A DNA stretch of 64,000 bases from Citrobacter werkmanii NBRC 105721 (GCA_000759755.1 BBMW01000007.1:372001-436000); one strand, 5' to 3'. Positions 12,128 to 23,898 are shown, counted from the first letter of the stretch. A program made the numbers and translations. Notes: a model not told the origin generated them from the sequence alone.

Positions 12128-13061
12128 ATATCGGCTCTACGCGTTTCATCCCGGTTAATTGCGGCATAACATCCTTCATTAACGCTAAAAATTTGCGCAA
12201 CCGTGTCGGATAGTAACGCGCCCAGGGATAAACCAGATGCACCGGCAACGATGCCGCCCGCCACTCGGGTAGCAGCATAACTAAACGTCCGTTGGCGATA
12301 TCTTCTTCAACCATCCAGCTTGAAACAATCGTCACTCCCAGCCCGGCCAGCGCGGCATTTCTTGCCACATAAATACTGTCAGTACTTAATCTGGGTGAAA
12401 TAGTCAGCGTGACAGGTTCATTACGCGCCTGGTGTAGCAACGAAACGCTATGCTGAAAAAATGTGTTCACTGCAATCCACGGCAGCACGGATAACTGCTC
12501 AAGGTGCGAAATTTCACCATATTGCTCCAGCAATACAGGACTCGCCACCATGCTACGGGGAACTTCAGCCAGTAAAACAGAAACCGTGGCCGGATCGACT
12601 TCCGCACCAACCCGAATCGCGCAATCAATATTATCGCTGAGAAAATCAACGGTTTTGTCGTTAAGCATCCACTCCACCGATAACTGTGGATAGCGTGAAA
12701 GAAACTGCAAAAGCGGCTCAAGGAGCTGTTGCTGTCCAAACGCATGCGGCGCTCGTACGCGCAACGTCCCCACCGGTTCATCTTCCGTGACATTAAGTCC
12801 ATCTTCCAGCGCCAGCCAGGCATCGATGATATTTTTGGCGTGCTGGTAACCACGCTCTCCATCGTCGGTTAATTTCATCGCATGCGTGGTACGCATGATC
12901 AGTTTCACTCCCAGCAGAGTTTCCAGGGATTGTAACCGTCGGCTTACGGTCGCTTGCGTTGTTCCCATCTGTTTTGCCGCTGCCGAAAGCGATCCTGCTT
13001 CAACGATGCGCACAAACGTGCGCATTAGCTCCACCCTATCTATACGTTCAGTTTTTATCAT
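12126..13061 (-). CDS. LysR-family transcriptional regulator
   Basis: 311-residue LysR-type regulator. The N-terminal winged helix-turn-helix spans about residues 8-66 (VRIVEAGSLSAAAKQMGTTQATVSRR split over the helices). A substrate-binding domain of the CrgA/DsdC-like class follows (GTLRVRAPHAFG, LGVTIVSSW). I took the start MIKTERIDR at 13061; the longer frame adds 43 residues with no family similarity and would overlap the divergent promoter. It is divergent from an MFS exporter gene 110 bases away, so it probably controls it. The pair separates rne and flgL, which adjoin in E. coli. The ligand is unknown. Confidence 0.9.
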   Translation of the reverse strand: MIKTERIDRVELMRTFVRIVEAGSLSAAAKQMGTTQATVSRRLQSLETLLGVKLIMRTTHAMKLTDDGERGYQHAKNIIDAWLALEDGLNVTEDEPVGTLRVRAPHAFGQQQLLEPLLQFLSRYPQLSVEWMLNDKTVDFLSDNIDCAIRVGAEVDPATVSVLLAEVPRSMVASPVLLEQYGEISHLEQLSVLPWIAVNTFFQHSVSLLHQARNEPVTLTISPRLSTDSIYVARNAALAGLGVTIVSSWMVEEDIANGRLVMLLPEWRAASLPVHLVYPWARYYPTRLRKFLALMKDVMPQLTGMKRVEPI

Positions 13062-13171
13062 ATCAGTTTCTTCATACGCCCAGCGTATAACTGTTTTACC
13101 ACTGCGCTCGCTACCGCACCACCCGCAGAAGGATAAAAATAGCCGCACATCCTGTGATTGAGGAATCATTT
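13062..13171. promoter_or_regulatory. Divergent promoter region of the LysR/MFS pair
   Basis: This 110-base gap between two divergently read starts must carry both promoters and, by the usual LysR arrangement, the operator (a T-N11-A type dyad). I could not pick a single convincing operator by eye. Confidence 0.5.
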
Positions 13172-14371
13172 GTGAACACACACACCGCACTTTCCCGTTG
13201 GGTCATTTTCGTTCTGGCATCAGGTGCCGGATTCAGTGTCGCTGCTATCTACTATGCCCAGCCCCTTCTGCCTTTAATGGGTCAGGATCTGAACTTAAGT
13301 ATCACCGGCATGGGACTGGTTCCAACACTGACCCAGGCGGGATACGCGCTGGGTATTTTGTTTTTATTGCCATTGGGCGATCGTTATGACCGCCGGACAT
13401 TAATCCTGCTGAAAAGTATCTCTCTTGCCGTACTGCTTCTGGCATGCAGTTTTACCGGGCAGTTGCATTCACTGCTAATAGTGAGCCTGTTGATGGGCAT
13501 GGCGGCAACGATGGCGCAGGATATCGTTCCCGCGGCAGCTATTCTGGCGCCGGAAGGCAAACAAGGAAAAACGGTGGGCACGGTGATGACAGGCCTGCTG
13601 TTGGGGATTTTACTCTCGCGTACCGTCAGCGGATTGGTGGGTGAAGCGTTTGGCTGGCGTGAGATGTACCAACTTGCCGCCGCCAGTATTGCCATTATTA
13701 CCGTAATTATGTGGAAGGCGCTGCCTCGTTTTACGGCCCATTCCACGCTGAGCTATCCATCATTGATGCTCTCTATGGCTCAGCTCTGGCAACGGTATCC
13801 CGCATTGCGCCGCGCGGCGCTGGCACAGGGCTTTCTGTCCATAGCTTTTAGCGCTTTTTGGTCCACGCTGGCGGTGATGTTAGCTGAACATTACCACATG
13901 GGTAGCGCTATGGCGGGCGCGTTTGGTATCGCGGGAGCCGCCGGTGCGCTTGCCGCACCGCTGGCAGGTCATCTTGCCGATAAAGTGGGCGCAGCAAAAG
14001 TGACGCAGTTAGGTGCTTTGCTGGTAACTGTCTCCTTCGCACTGATGTTCTTGTTACCTGCTCTACCAGTACAGGGACAATGGCTGCTGATTGCTCTTTC
14101 GGCGGTCGGTTTTGATCTCGGATTGCAATCCAGCCTGGTTGCTCACCAGAACCTGGTTTATGGCCTGGAGCCTCTGGCCCGGGGTCGTCTGAATGCGCTG
14201 CTGTTTACTATGGTGTTCATTGGTATGGCGCTGGGTTCGGTTCTCGGGAGTCAGGTCTATGCGCTGGCAAACTGGGAAGGTGTGGTGACGCTGGCAACCA
14301 TCAGCGGTGCGCTGGCGCTGGTAATAAGGCTGACGGGAAATCTGTCGCTTAGCAAAACAACGGTAGCCTAA
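13172..14371 (+). CDS. MFS transporter, putative drug/sugar exporter
   Basis: About 399 residues and 12 predicted membrane helices of the major facilitator superfamily. The loop 2-3 signature LPLGDRYDRRTL and a second-half equivalent AGHLADKVGAAK are both present. It resembles the YgaY/YnfM-like exporter group. Two GTG starts are possible; I prefer 13172 because GAGGA lies about eight bases upstream, while the one at 13154 has no close ribosome site. It is divergent from the LysR gene. The substrate cannot be read from the sequence. Confidence 0.88.
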   Translation: MNTHTALSRWVIFVLASGAGFSVAAIYYAQPLLPLMGQDLNLSITGMGLVPTLTQAGYALGILFLLPLGDRYDRRTLILLKSISLAVLLLACSFTGQLHSLLIVSLLMGMAATMAQDIVPAAAILAPEGKQGKTVGTVMTGLLLGILLSRTVSGLVGEAFGWREMYQLAAASIAIITVIMWKALPRFTAHSTLSYPSLMLSMAQLWQRYPALRRAALAQGFLSIAFSAFWSTLAVMLAEHYHMGSAMAGAFGIAGAAGALAAPLAGHLADKVGAAKVTQLGALLVTVSFALMFLLPALPVQGQWLLIALSAVGFDLGLQSSLVAHQNLVYGLEPLARGRLNALLFTMVFIGMALGSVLGSQVYALANWEGVVTLATISGALALVIRLTGNLSLSKTTVA

Positions 14372-14406
14372 AAAAATGCCCGCTCCGGGGTGTTAAGGGA
14401 GCGGGC
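14371..14406 (-). terminator. Terminator of the flgB-flgL transcript
   Basis: Strong hairpin GCCCGCTCC...GGAGCGGGC, with a run of T on the minus strand. It lies about 40 bases past the flgL stop and directly at the end of the convergent MFS gene, which it may serve too. Confidence 0.85.
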
Positions 14407-14448
14407 AGACAAACATACCCAGTTTCAAGATATGTTCAAAAAGGGTTA

Positions 14449-15402
14449 TTACCGATTAAGCTGGAACAACGACATTCCCTGCATATCGGTAAATGCTTTA
14501 TAAGAAGCCTGAAGTGCGGCCTGTTGCATGACGTAGGACGAAATCGCCGCATTCCAGTCGACATCCACCAGGTTGCTCATCTGTTGGGTTTGGCCTAACG
14601 CACGATCGGCGCCCAGTGAATCCAGCGAGCTTAGTTCACTAAGCTGAGTACCTAATTCTGCGCGAACGGAAAGCACGTTATTCAGTGAGTTTTTCAGGCC
14701 ACGATTGGTTTTATCGATAGCTGCTGCGGCTTTCTCCTTTGCCACATCATCACCCGCAATAGGAATTTTTAGCTCTGCAATCGCGCTATCCAGCATTTTG
14801 AACAGGTTCTTTTCCTGAGTGCTACCCGGTGGTTCCGGTACGGCGTTGCTGGTCAGGTTGGCGAAGATTTTATCGCCCGTGTGACCAATGACCATGGTAC
14901 GGGAAGCATCAACCTGCTGGGTCACATTTGTGGTACCGCCACTGTAGGAACCATCAGCTTGCGCAAACGGCGCGGATTCTGTTTTGTAGCCGCCAAAAAT
15001 ATAGCGACCATTGCCATCGGTGCTGTTCGCCAGGTTCATCAGTTGATCGCGGATCCCCTGTAAATCAGTGGCCAACGATGCACGGTCATCATCACTTAAT
15101 GTACCATTCCCGGCATAAACAATTTTCTCCTGCGCAGCCTGAATAGCCGTTGTTACCTGGCTCAGTACGTTCTCTTCCAGCGAGACTTTCTGCGTAGCGA
15201 ATGTGCGCGCCAGCGTATACTGGCTGTTCTGCGCCTGAGCCTGAGAAAGCACGACGGCCTGCGACGCGGCAATCGGATCGTCAGACGGGCTGATCACGCG
15301 TTTGCCGGTCGACATCTGCTCGCCGAACTTCATCCATTCAGCCTGAGAGTTAGTGATGCCACGCATATTCTGCTGGTACATCATCTGGGTGCTGATACGC
15401 AT
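14449..15402 (-). CDS. flgL: Flagellar hook-filament junction protein FlgL (HAP3)
   Basis: Joins the hook to the flagellin filament. It is exported by the flagellar type III system with FlgN as chaperone. 317 residues, the E. coli length. The flagellin-like N- and C-terminal coiled coils (MRISTQMMYQQNMRGI at the start, AALQASYKAFTDMQ near the end) are intact. It begins 14 bases after flgK and is the last gene of the transcript. Confidence 0.98.
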   Translation of the reverse strand: MRISTQMMYQQNMRGITNSQAEWMKFGEQMSTGKRVISPSDDPIAASQAVVLSQAQAQNSQYTLARTFATQKVSLEENVLSQVTTAIQAAQEKIVYAGNGTLSDDDRASLATDLQGIRDQLMNLANSTDGNGRYIFGGYKTESAPFAQADGSYSGGTTNVTQQVDASRTMVIGHTGDKIFANLTSNAVPEPPGSTQEKNLFKMLDSAIAELKIPIAGDDVAKEKAAAAIDKTNRGLKNSLNNVLSVRAELGTQLSELSSLDSLGADRALGQTQQMSNLVDVDWNAAISSYVMQQAALQASYKAFTDMQGMSLFQLNR

Positions 15403-15416
15403 TGTGTCCCTCTCCC

Positions 15417-17069
15417 TTAGCGAATATTAATCAATGCATCAAACAGCGCATTCGCAGTTTGCAATACCTGTGCGTTGGCCAGGTAATACTGCTGATAACG
15501 CTGCAAATTACCGTATTCTTCGTCGAGGTTTACCCCGGAAATCGACTGCTGCTGGTTATAAAGCTGCTTGACCACATTGTTTTGCGTGGTACTGCTGGTT
15601 TTCAGCGTCGCCGTTTTGTTGCCCACGTCGCTCACCAGGGTGGCGTAAGCGTCGTTAAAGGTTTTATTACCAACAGTTTCTTTGGTTTGCAGATCCAGCA
15701 GTTTCTGACCGTTACGGTTATCGCTTGCACCTGTATCTGCAGTAGGATCCGTATTTTTCTCTGACGCCATGGCGATTTTCGACTCGTCTGTCACCTTGAC
15801 TTTCATTTCTATAATGGCGTCGCTCACCGGTTTCACGGTGAAACTGTCATTCGCTTTCGCACCAGCATTAACGGTGATCTCCATCCCGTCAAAAGACATT
15901 TTCCCACCGGTGACGGTGGCTTTAAAACTGGTGTTGTCGGCAAGTCGAGTCACCTGCCAGTCTTTGCCATCAAACACAATTTTATAATCTGTTGCCTGCA
16001 CGGCAGAGCTGTCCGTCATTTTGACATCAAGCGAACCAGTCCCTTTATTCTTCGTGTTGCTGAGCACTACCGGGCTGCCGATATCGAAGAAATTCTCGCC
16101 CTTATCGCCGTTGGCATCAAAACCTGCTTTATGCTGGGTGTTAAACGCATCGGCAAATGCCAGCGCCAGTTGGCCCAGCGTGTTACGCGTTTGATCCAGC
16201 TCCTGCGAACGGAAGGTGAGCAGTCCACCCAATGAACCGGTATTCAGCAATTTCTCAGGGATCTCAACCGCTCCGGCAACGCCATCTACATACGCAACGG
16301 TGGTACGCGAAGGATCGTCACTGGAGGGCACTGCCGCCAGTTGGCGCGCATTGCTGCCCTGTACCAGTGAATAACCATTCGCCATGGTTACGTTGTAAGT
16401 GCCGCCGTCCTGAACGCTGACTTCCACGCCGACAATCTGGTTCAGTTCACTGACCAGTTGGTCGCGCTGATCGAGCAAATCATTAGGGGATGCGCCAGCC
16501 CCGACACCAGTCATACGAGAAATCTGGTCGTTAAGGCTGGCGATTTGTTTCGCGTAGTTGTTGATCTGATCGACGCTGGCTTTGATAGCGGTATTAACCT
16601 GCTTATCCTGATCGCGTAGATACTGATCGGTCGTTTTAAACTGATTCACCAAACCATCAGCTTTACCAATCAGCGCCTGGCGTGCCGCAGGGTCTTCAGC
16701 ATTACTGACCAGCGTTTGCAGACTGGTAAAAAAATCCTGCATTGAGGTTGAAATCGAACTGGTTTTGCTGGACAGCAGGTTGTCGATTTTCGACATTTGC
16801 TCATAACGCGTCGTCAGACCGCTGCTCTGGTTTTGCGCTGCCCGCAGCTGATTGGTGATAAACGAGTCATACTCGCGCTGTACGCCAGAAACATAGACGC
16901 CATTGCCTACCCAGCCCCCCGCACCCAGCGTGCTGTTCGCTTGCGCCATAATTGTCGTTTGCCGTGTATATCCGGCGACGTTATAGCTGGAGATGTTATT
17001 ACTGGCAGTGTTCAACGCGGCCTGCGCTGCGCTGAGTCCACTCATCGCGTTATTAATCAAGCTGGACAT
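15417..17069 (-). CDS. flgK: Flagellar hook-filament junction protein FlgK (HAP1)
   Basis: First of the two hook-filament junction proteins. 550 residues, compared with 547 in E. coli. The conserved N-terminal NNAMSGLSAAQAALNTASNN and the C-terminal GVNLDEEYGNLQRYQQYY helices that form the D0/D1 core are present; the middle is variable, as usual. It has its own sigma-28 promoter just upstream, and a GGAACC-type ribosome site precedes the ATG. Confidence 0.98.
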   Translation of the reverse strand: MSSLINNAMSGLSAAQAALNTASNNISSYNVAGYTRQTTIMAQANSTLGAGGWVGNGVYVSGVQREYDSFITNQLRAAQNQSSGLTTRYEQMSKIDNLLSSKTSSISTSMQDFFTSLQTLVSNAEDPAARQALIGKADGLVNQFKTTDQYLRDQDKQVNTAIKASVDQINNYAKQIASLNDQISRMTGVGAGASPNDLLDQRDQLVSELNQIVGVEVSVQDGGTYNVTMANGYSLVQGSNARQLAAVPSSDDPSRTTVAYVDGVAGAVEIPEKLLNTGSLGGLLTFRSQELDQTRNTLGQLALAFADAFNTQHKAGFDANGDKGENFFDIGSPVVLSNTKNKGTGSLDVKMTDSSAVQATDYKIVFDGKDWQVTRLADNTSFKATVTGGKMSFDGMEITVNAGAKANDSFTVKPVSDAIIEMKVKVTDESKIAMASEKNTDPTADTGASDNRNGQKLLDLQTKETVGNKTFNDAYATLVSDVGNKTATLKTSSTTQNNVVKQLYNQQQSISGVNLDEEYGNLQRYQQYYLANAQVLQTANALFDALINIR

Positions 17070-17101
17070 GGAGGTTCCTTGTAATCCTTCAATACTCGTT
17101 A

Positions 17102-17128
17102 TTATCGGCAGCAGATCGGTAGACTTGA
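17102..17128 (-). promoter_or_regulatory. Sigma-28 (FliA) promoter of flgKL
   Basis: On the minus strand a perfect -10 GCCGATAA and a -35 TCAAGTCT (six of eight matching TAAAGTTT) are separated by exactly 11 bases. It lies in the flgJ-flgK gap, 33 bases from the flgK start. This is the late flagellar promoter known upstream of flgK in Salmonella and E. coli. Confidence 0.9.
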
Positions 17129-17133
17129 GCTAT

Positions 17134-18084
17134 TTAAAAGAGATTATCGATGTTGGTGCTGTAAGTTTTGCTCACCTTTTCACTCATCGATTTCAACTGC
17201 TGGATCATGCTGGTTAATTTCTTCGCATAGTTAGGGTCGGTAGCGTAACCGGCATTTTGCAGTGCCTGCGCCCCTTGCTCAGCGGTTGCGGCTACGGTCA
17301 CCGCCGCATAGCGCGGGTTACGGGAAATCAGCCCGACATAATCCGACAGCGCCTCAAGGTAAGAGCTATAGACGCGGAATCTGGCTTTCACCTTTTTCGC
17401 CTCGCCGTTTTCATATTCGGTGGTGGTGATTTCGGTCGTTGGTCCCTTCCAGCTTCCCGAAGCCTTCACGCCAAAAATGTTGAAGCTCGGTTCGCCGTTT
17501 TCCCGGCGAATTTGCCGCTGGCCCCATCCGGACTCCAGCGCCGCCTGCGCCAGAATCAGATGATGCGGAACGCCGCTTTGCTGACTCGCCAGTTTTGCCG
17601 GCAGCGACAGCTGAGCGAGGAAGTCTTTACTGTCGCCCGATAGCGGCTCATCATTACTTTCCGTCGCCCTCGGGATGGCTTTGCGTACCAGTTGCGTCAG
17701 CGCCTGGTTTTGATAACTGGTCACCGTTTCCAGCGGGAACTTCATCGGCACCTGTGGCACATCATCAGCAGGTTGCGCTTGCCCTTGCGTCATCTGCTTA
17801 ACCATCATTTCAGCCAGTCCCAGACCTTTACCTGCGGTCATCTGCTGCGCAATTTGTTGGTCATACATGCTGGTATACAAACGTGTCGAATCGCTGCTAA
17901 ACACGCCATCTTTCGGCAACGCTTCACGCATGCTTTTCAGCATCATCTGTACGAACATCCCTTCAACCTGACGGGCCACGGGGCGAATATTCGCCGCCGG
18001 ATCCTGACCCGCTTTCGCTTTCAGTTCGTTCAGTGCTTGCGCATCCCAGGCGGCGCTGGTCAGCAGTTTGCTGTCACCAATCAT
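17134..18084 (-). CDS. flgJ: Rod-capping protein and peptidoglycan hydrolase FlgJ
   Basis: Caps the growing rod and opens the peptidoglycan layer for it. 316 residues. The N-terminal half (about 1-150) is the rod scaffold; the C-terminal glucosaminidase domain carries the glutamate in QAALESGWGQ and the EYENGEAKKVKARFRVY segment. I chose the ATG at 18084 (MIGDSKLL), which overlaps the flgI stop by one base (TGATG). This matches the E. coli start and implies coupled translation. Confidence 0.97.
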   Translation of the reverse strand: MIGDSKLLTSAAWDAQALNELKAKAGQDPAANIRPVARQVEGMFVQMMLKSMREALPKDGVFSSDSTRLYTSMYDQQIAQQMTAGKGLGLAEMMVKQMTQGQAQPADDVPQVPMKFPLETVTSYQNQALTQLVRKAIPRATESNDEPLSGDSKDFLAQLSLPAKLASQQSGVPHHLILAQAALESGWGQRQIRRENGEPSFNIFGVKASGSWKGPTTEITTTEYENGEAKKVKARFRVYSSYLEALSDYVGLISRNPRYAAVTVAATAEQGAQALQNAGYATDPNYAKKLTSMIQQLKSMSEKVSKTYSTNIDNLF

Positions 18085-19181
18085 CAGATGATTTCCAGTT
18101 TGGCGCGTAAGCAACCCGCGCTCTGCATCGATTGCAGAATGGACATCAGATCCATCGGCGTCGCCCCCAGCGCATTCAGCGCGCGCACGACGTTGTTCAG
18201 ATTGGCGCTGGAACGTACGCTTTGCAGCGAGCCGCCGCTCTGGCGCAGATCGATCTGCGTTTGTGGCGTCACCACGGTCTGTCCGCCGCCAAACGGCGTA
18301 TCCGGCTGGCTGACGTTTGCCTGGCGGTTTACCGTAATCGACAAGTTACCCTGCGCCACGGCACAGCTATCCAGCGTGACTTCACGGTTCATGACCACAG
18401 ATCCCGTACGCGAGTTGATAATGACTTTCGCGTCCTGCGGCGTGACGTTCACCTCCATATTCTGGATGTCGGCAAGGAAACGTACCTGCGAACTGTTGCC
18501 GCTTGGCACACGCACTTGTATGGTCCGGGCATCCAGCGCCGTTGCACTACCAAAGCCACGCGAGCGGTTGATTGTGTCGGTGATCTGCTGCGCCATAGTA
18601 AAATCTTCATTATTGAGCTGCAGATTAATGGTGTTGCCACCGCCGAACTGGCTGGGCAACTCACGTTCGATGGTCGCGCCATTGGTGATGCGTCCACCAT
18701 TGAGCTGGTTAACCTGCACGCTACTGCCACCCGCAGCCGCGCCCGCACCGCCAACCAGAATATTCCCCTGCGCCAAGGCATATACCTGACTATCGACCCC
18801 TTTCAGCGGGGTCATCAGCAGCGTGCCGCCGCGCAGGCTTTTGGCGTTACCCATGGAAGAGACCACCACGTCAATGGTTTGCCCCTGGCGACCAAAAGCT
18901 GGGAACTGCGCGGTAACCATCACCGCCGCCACGTTTTTCAGCTGCATATTGGTGCCGGTTGGTACGGTGATCCCCAACTGCGACAGCATGTTATTGAGCG
19001 TTTGCGTCGTAAACGGCGTCTGTGTGGTCTGGTCACCAGTACCATCCAGCCCGACCACCAGCCCGTAACCTATCAACGAGTTTTCCCGCACGCCCTGCAC
19101 GCTGGTCAGGTCACGAATACGGTCGGCATGCGCAAAGGCGGTTGCCAGTACCAGTACCATTCCAACAAGAGATTTAAACAC
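18084..19181 (-). CDS. flgI: Flagellar P-ring protein FlgI
   Basis: Forms the P ring around the rod in the peptidoglycan layer. 365 residues with a cleavable signal peptide ([19 protein letters not shown]). The family start [23 protein letters not shown] follows it in two adjoining blocks. Co-transcribed with flgH (12-base gap) and overlaps flgJ. Confidence 0.98.
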   Translation of the reverse strand: MFKSLVGMVLVLATAFAHADRIRDLTSVQGVRENSLIGYGLVVGLDGTGDQTTQTPFTTQTLNNMLSQLGITVPTGTNMQLKNVAAVMVTAQFPAFGRQGQTIDVVVSSMGNAKSLRGGTLLMTPLKGVDSQVYALAQGNILVGGAGAAAGGSSVQVNQLNGGRITNGATIERELPSQFGGGNTINLQLNNEDFTMAQQITDTINRSRGFGSATALDARTIQVRVPSGNSSQVRFLADIQNMEVNVTPQDAKVIINSRTGSVVMNREVTLDSCAVAQGNLSITVNRQANVSQPDTPFGGGQTVVTPQTQIDLRQSGGSLQSVRSSANLNNVVRALNALGATPMDLMSILQSMQSAGCLRAKLEII

Positions 19182-19193
19182 CAGGTACCTCGC

Positions 19194-19892
19194 TTACATC
19201 GGCGACAAGTTAAGGAAGAAACGCTGCAACCAGCCCATATTTTGCGCTTCATTGATGTAGCCGTTGCCGACGTACTCAATACGCGCATCCGCAACCTGAG
19301 TTGACGGTACGGAGTTGCTGCCACTGATGGTGCGTGGGTTAACAACCCCGGAGAAGCGAATGAACTCAGTGCCCTGATTAATGGCGATCTGTTTTTCACC
19401 CACGACATGTAAATTGCCATTCACCAGTACCTGATCGACCGTCACGGTCAACGTACCGCTGAAGGTATTGCTGGCGTTCGCGCCGCCTTTACCGTTAAAG
19501 GTGTTCCCACCGGAGGCTTCTACGTCGGCACGTTCGTTACCAAACAGCCCTTGCAGGTAGCGCGGTACGGTATCAAAACCAAAGTTGGTCTTGCCGTCGC
19601 GGCTGGCGTTTGCTGAGGAACTTTTGCTCGCGCTGACGTTTTCCTGCAATACGATGGTCAGCGTATCGCCAATATTGCGCGGACGGCGGTCTTCGAAGAG
19701 CGGCTGATAACCGTAGTTAATCGGCTGCGCCGACTGGAAGATTGAGCCATTCGCCACCGGCGTCGGGCCTGGAACGGGTTGAGCAGACGTCGCGCCCTGC
19801 ACGAGCGGCGTGGCTGGGATCCAGGCGCACCCTGTCAGTGAAACCACCAGCAGGGCTAAAATTGGGTATGGGTGAAGCGCGTATTTTCGCAT
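19194..19892 (-). CDS. flgH: Flagellar L-ring lipoprotein FlgH
   Basis: Outer-membrane L ring of the flagellar basal body. The lipobox SLTGC follows a hydrophobic signal, and the mature part contains the conserved [16 protein letters not shown] and [15 protein letters not shown] motifs. I used the ATG at 19892, which gives 232 residues, the E. coli length. Start codons at 19901 (ATG) and 19907 (TTG) are possible and would only lengthen the signal peptide. Confidence 0.97.
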   Translation of the reverse strand: MRKYALHPYPILALLVVSLTGCAWIPATPLVQGATSAQPVPGPTPVANGSIFQSAQPINYGYQPLFEDRRPRNIGDTLTIVLQENVSASKSSSANASRDGKTNFGFDTVPRYLQGLFGNERADVEASGGNTFNGKGGANASNTFSGTLTVTVDQVLVNGNLHVVGEKQIAINQGTEFIRFSGVVNPRTISGSNSVPSTQVADARIEYVGNGYINEAQNMGWLQRFFLNLSPM

Positions 19893-19949
19893 TGCGGTCA
19901 TCTTCAAAATCCGTGTGCCGGTGAGGCTCTCACCCCACCGGACCCCACT

Positions 19950-21501
<1,552 letters not shown>

Positions 21502-21521
21502 TAAGCCATCCCGTCAGGCGC

Positions 21522-22757
21522 TTAGCGCAGGTTGACCAGCGTGTTGAGGATCTGATCCTGGGTTTTGATAGTCTGCGCGTTCGACTGATAGTTACGCTGA
21601 GCGACGATCATATTCACCAGTTCTTTACTCAAATCCACGTTTGATGCTTCCAGCGCACCGTTGGTCAGTTTGCCGAAGTTACCTTCGCCTGCGGTACCCA
21701 GCAGCGCCACGCCAGAAGCCTGTGTAGCAGCCCAGACGTTGTCGCCCTGAGACGCCAGCCCCTCGTTGTTGGCAAAGTTTGCCAGCACGATCTGGCCCAG
21801 TACCTGTTGCTGTTCGTTGGAGTAATTACCGACCACGGTACCGTCATTGTTAATCTGATAGCTGACCAGATCGCCCGGCTTGTAGCCGTTCTGATTCGTG
21901 GCGACGATGTTGTTGGCGCCGGTGTTCTGCTGCATGGAGTTCAGGAAGCTCAGGGAGAATTTTGCGGTATCTGCACCGTTAATCTGCCCTGTTTCGATGT
22001 TGATGTCCGTTGCTCCTGGCGTACCAGTTGCCGTGGCGCTAATCCCTAAAAACGCACCATTGTTGTTAAACTTCATAAACCCGGCTGGTTTTGCAGCTTC
22101 GCCAGTTGAAGCATCCTGAGTATGAATTTCCCAGGTGTTGCTCTCTGCGTTTTTGACATAAAAAATGTTCATGTCATGGGCGTTACCCTGGCTATCGAAA
22201 ACGGTAACGGTGCCTTTTTTGTTGTAGGAGTCCGCGTCGCTTGGACTAAACGGAGTTTTGGTTGGCACCTTGTCAGTGGAATTCAGGTTGATCTGCATTG
22301 ACGCGGTAGTCGTGGTTTTCGCCGCCATCAGCGTATTCGGAATAGTGATCGGCGCCGGGTTAGCACCTTGCTGTATTGTCGGCGGTGTACCGGTAGCAGG
22401 ATAACCTGTCAGTTGCAGCCCCTGCATGTTGACGATATTGCGGTTTTCATCGAGCTTGAACTGACCGTTACGGCTGTAGAATACAGAGCCGTTGCTGTCT
22501 ACCATGCGGAAAAATCCGTTCTGGCTGATAGCCACATCCAGTCCGCGTCCGGTGTTGGTGGTAGTACCATCGGTAAAATCCTGGGTAATACCCGCAACTT
22601 TAACCCCCAGTCCCACTTTAGAACCGGCGAACATATCGGCAAAAGAAGCCGTACCAGATTTAAAACCGTAGGTAGCGGAGTTGGCGATGTTATTACCAAT
22701 GACATCGAGGTTGGTCGCTGCAGCGTTCAGACCGCTGACCGCTTGAGAAAAGGCCAT
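21522..22757 (-). CDS. flgE: Flagellar hook protein FlgE
   Basis: Main hook subunit. 411 residues, slightly longer than E. coli (402) and Salmonella (403); the extra residues fall in the surface-exposed middle, where FlgE varies. The N-terminal GLNAAATNLDVIGNNIANS and C-terminal ELVNMIVAQRNYQSNAQ core helices are intact. It follows flgD by 26 bases. Confidence 0.98.
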   Translation of the reverse strand: MAFSQAVSGLNAAATNLDVIGNNIANSATYGFKSGTASFADMFAGSKVGLGVKVAGITQDFTDGTTTNTGRGLDVAISQNGFFRMVDSNGSVFYSRNGQFKLDENRNIVNMQGLQLTGYPATGTPPTIQQGANPAPITIPNTLMAAKTTTTASMQINLNSTDKVPTKTPFSPSDADSYNKKGTVTVFDSQGNAHDMNIFYVKNAESNTWEIHTQDASTGEAAKPAGFMKFNNNGAFLGISATATGTPGATDINIETGQINGADTAKFSLSFLNSMQQNTGANNIVATNQNGYKPGDLVSYQINNDGTVVGNYSNEQQQVLGQIVLANFANNEGLASQGDNVWAATQASGVALLGTAGEGNFGKLTNGALEASNVDLSKELVNMIVAQRNYQSNAQTIKTQDQILNTLVNLR

Positions 22758-22783
22758 GACTTACTCCTGATAAGTGTGTGGGC

Positions 22784-23482
22784 TTAGATTATTTGCCGTA
22801 CTTCGTCGAGGGTGGTGGTTCCATAGGTGCCCAGGTCCAGCGTATTACCGCCGTTACTGCGAATAACACCCTGCACCAGCGCAAACTGAAGCGGCTGCGC
22901 CACCAGTTGCGTTCCGCCATTGCTGGCAGCAATTGAGACGTTATAAGAACCGCTTGGCGCATCCGTGCCATCGGTCATGGTGCCGTCCCAGGTAAAGGTA
23001 TGAACACCGGCTTTCAAGCCGCCGATATCAATAGTGCGTATCACTTTGCCGTCTTTATCGGTAATCGTTGCGGTGACCTTATCTGCCGGCTGTTGCAGCT
23101 CAACGCCAAACGGCGTCGTGGTCGTTTTCGCACCCTCTTCCGTACCTTTACCGGTCAGGATGGTGGTGCCGGGGATCATGACACCATGGCCAATCAGCGT
23201 ACTGGCCTGCAGCGACTGACTGTTATCGATCTGCCCGGAAATAGACCCCAGCGTGGTGTTCAGTTTCTCAATCCCACTTACGGTACTGATTTGCGCCAGT
23301 TGGGTGGTCAGTTCGTTGTTTTGCAGCGGATTGGTTGGGTCCTGGTTTTTCAACTGTGCGACCAGCAGCGTCAGAAAACTGCTTTGCAGGTCAGCGGCAT
23401 TACTGCCCGTCAGGGAGCTATTCCCGGTGGCGGCTTTAACGCCTGTATTGCTCGGGTCATTCATGGTTACAGCAATAGACAT
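22784..23482 (-). CDS. flgD: Hook-capping protein FlgD
   Basis: Temporary cap that guides FlgE assembly and is absent from the finished hook. 232 residues. The N-terminal LTLLVAQLKNQDPTNPLQ motif is characteristic. The C-terminal half shows the FlgD Ig/Tudor-like domain with FTWDGTMTDG. Confidence 0.98.
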   Translation of the reverse strand: MSIAVTMNDPSNTGVKAATGNSSLTGSNAADLQSSFLTLLVAQLKNQDPTNPLQNNELTTQLAQISTVSGIEKLNTTLGSISGQIDNSQSLQASTLIGHGVMIPGTTILTGKGTEEGAKTTTTPFGVELQQPADKVTATITDKDGKVIRTIDIGGLKAGVHTFTWDGTMTDGTDAPSGSYNVSIAASNGGTQLVAQPLQFALVQGVIRSNGGNTLDLGTYGTTTLDEVRQII

Positions 23483-23493
23483 ATGCGCCTCCT

Positions 23494-23898
23494 TTACTGG
23501 CCTAACGTAAGCGTTTTGAGCATCAAGCTTTTCACGGTGTTGAGCACTTCGACGTTTGCCTGGTAGCTACGCGAGGCTGACATGGTGTTAACCATCTCGC
23601 CGACGACGTCCACATTCGGCATTTTTACGTAGCCGTTCGCATCGGCCAGCGGGTTACCCGGCTCATAGACCAGCTTATCCGGCGCCTGGCTTTCAATAAC
23701 GTCAGCCACTTTTACGCCGCCTGTAGCTGCACCTGGCGCGGCATCAACCTGAAAAACAACCTGCTTGGCGCGATACGGCTGACCGTCGGGTCCGGTAACG
23801 CTATCCGCATTCGCCATGTTGCTGGCCGCCACGTTCAGGCGCTTAGACTGCGCCGTCAGCGCAGAGCCTGCGATATCAAAAATATTTAACAGCGCCAC
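23494..23898 (-). CDS. flgC: Flagellar proximal rod protein FlgC
   Basis: Rod subunit, 134 residues, the family length. N-terminal [18 protein letters not shown] and C-terminal [17 protein letters not shown] rod motifs are visible. It starts three bases after the flgB stop, so it is translated together with flgB. Confidence 0.98.
   Translation of the reverse strand: MALLNIFDIAGSALTAQSKRLNVAASNMANADSVTGPDGQPYRAKQVVFQVDAAPGAATGGVKVADVIESQAPDKLVYEPGNPLADANGYVKMPNVDVVGEMVNTMSASRSYQANVEVLNTVKSLMLKTLTLGQ

Noticed and set aside
17692-19304. Very long plus-strand frames opposite flgI and flgJ (365 and 390 codons)
   Set aside because: GC-rich antisense shadows of well-identified flagellar genes; no family features or start signals.
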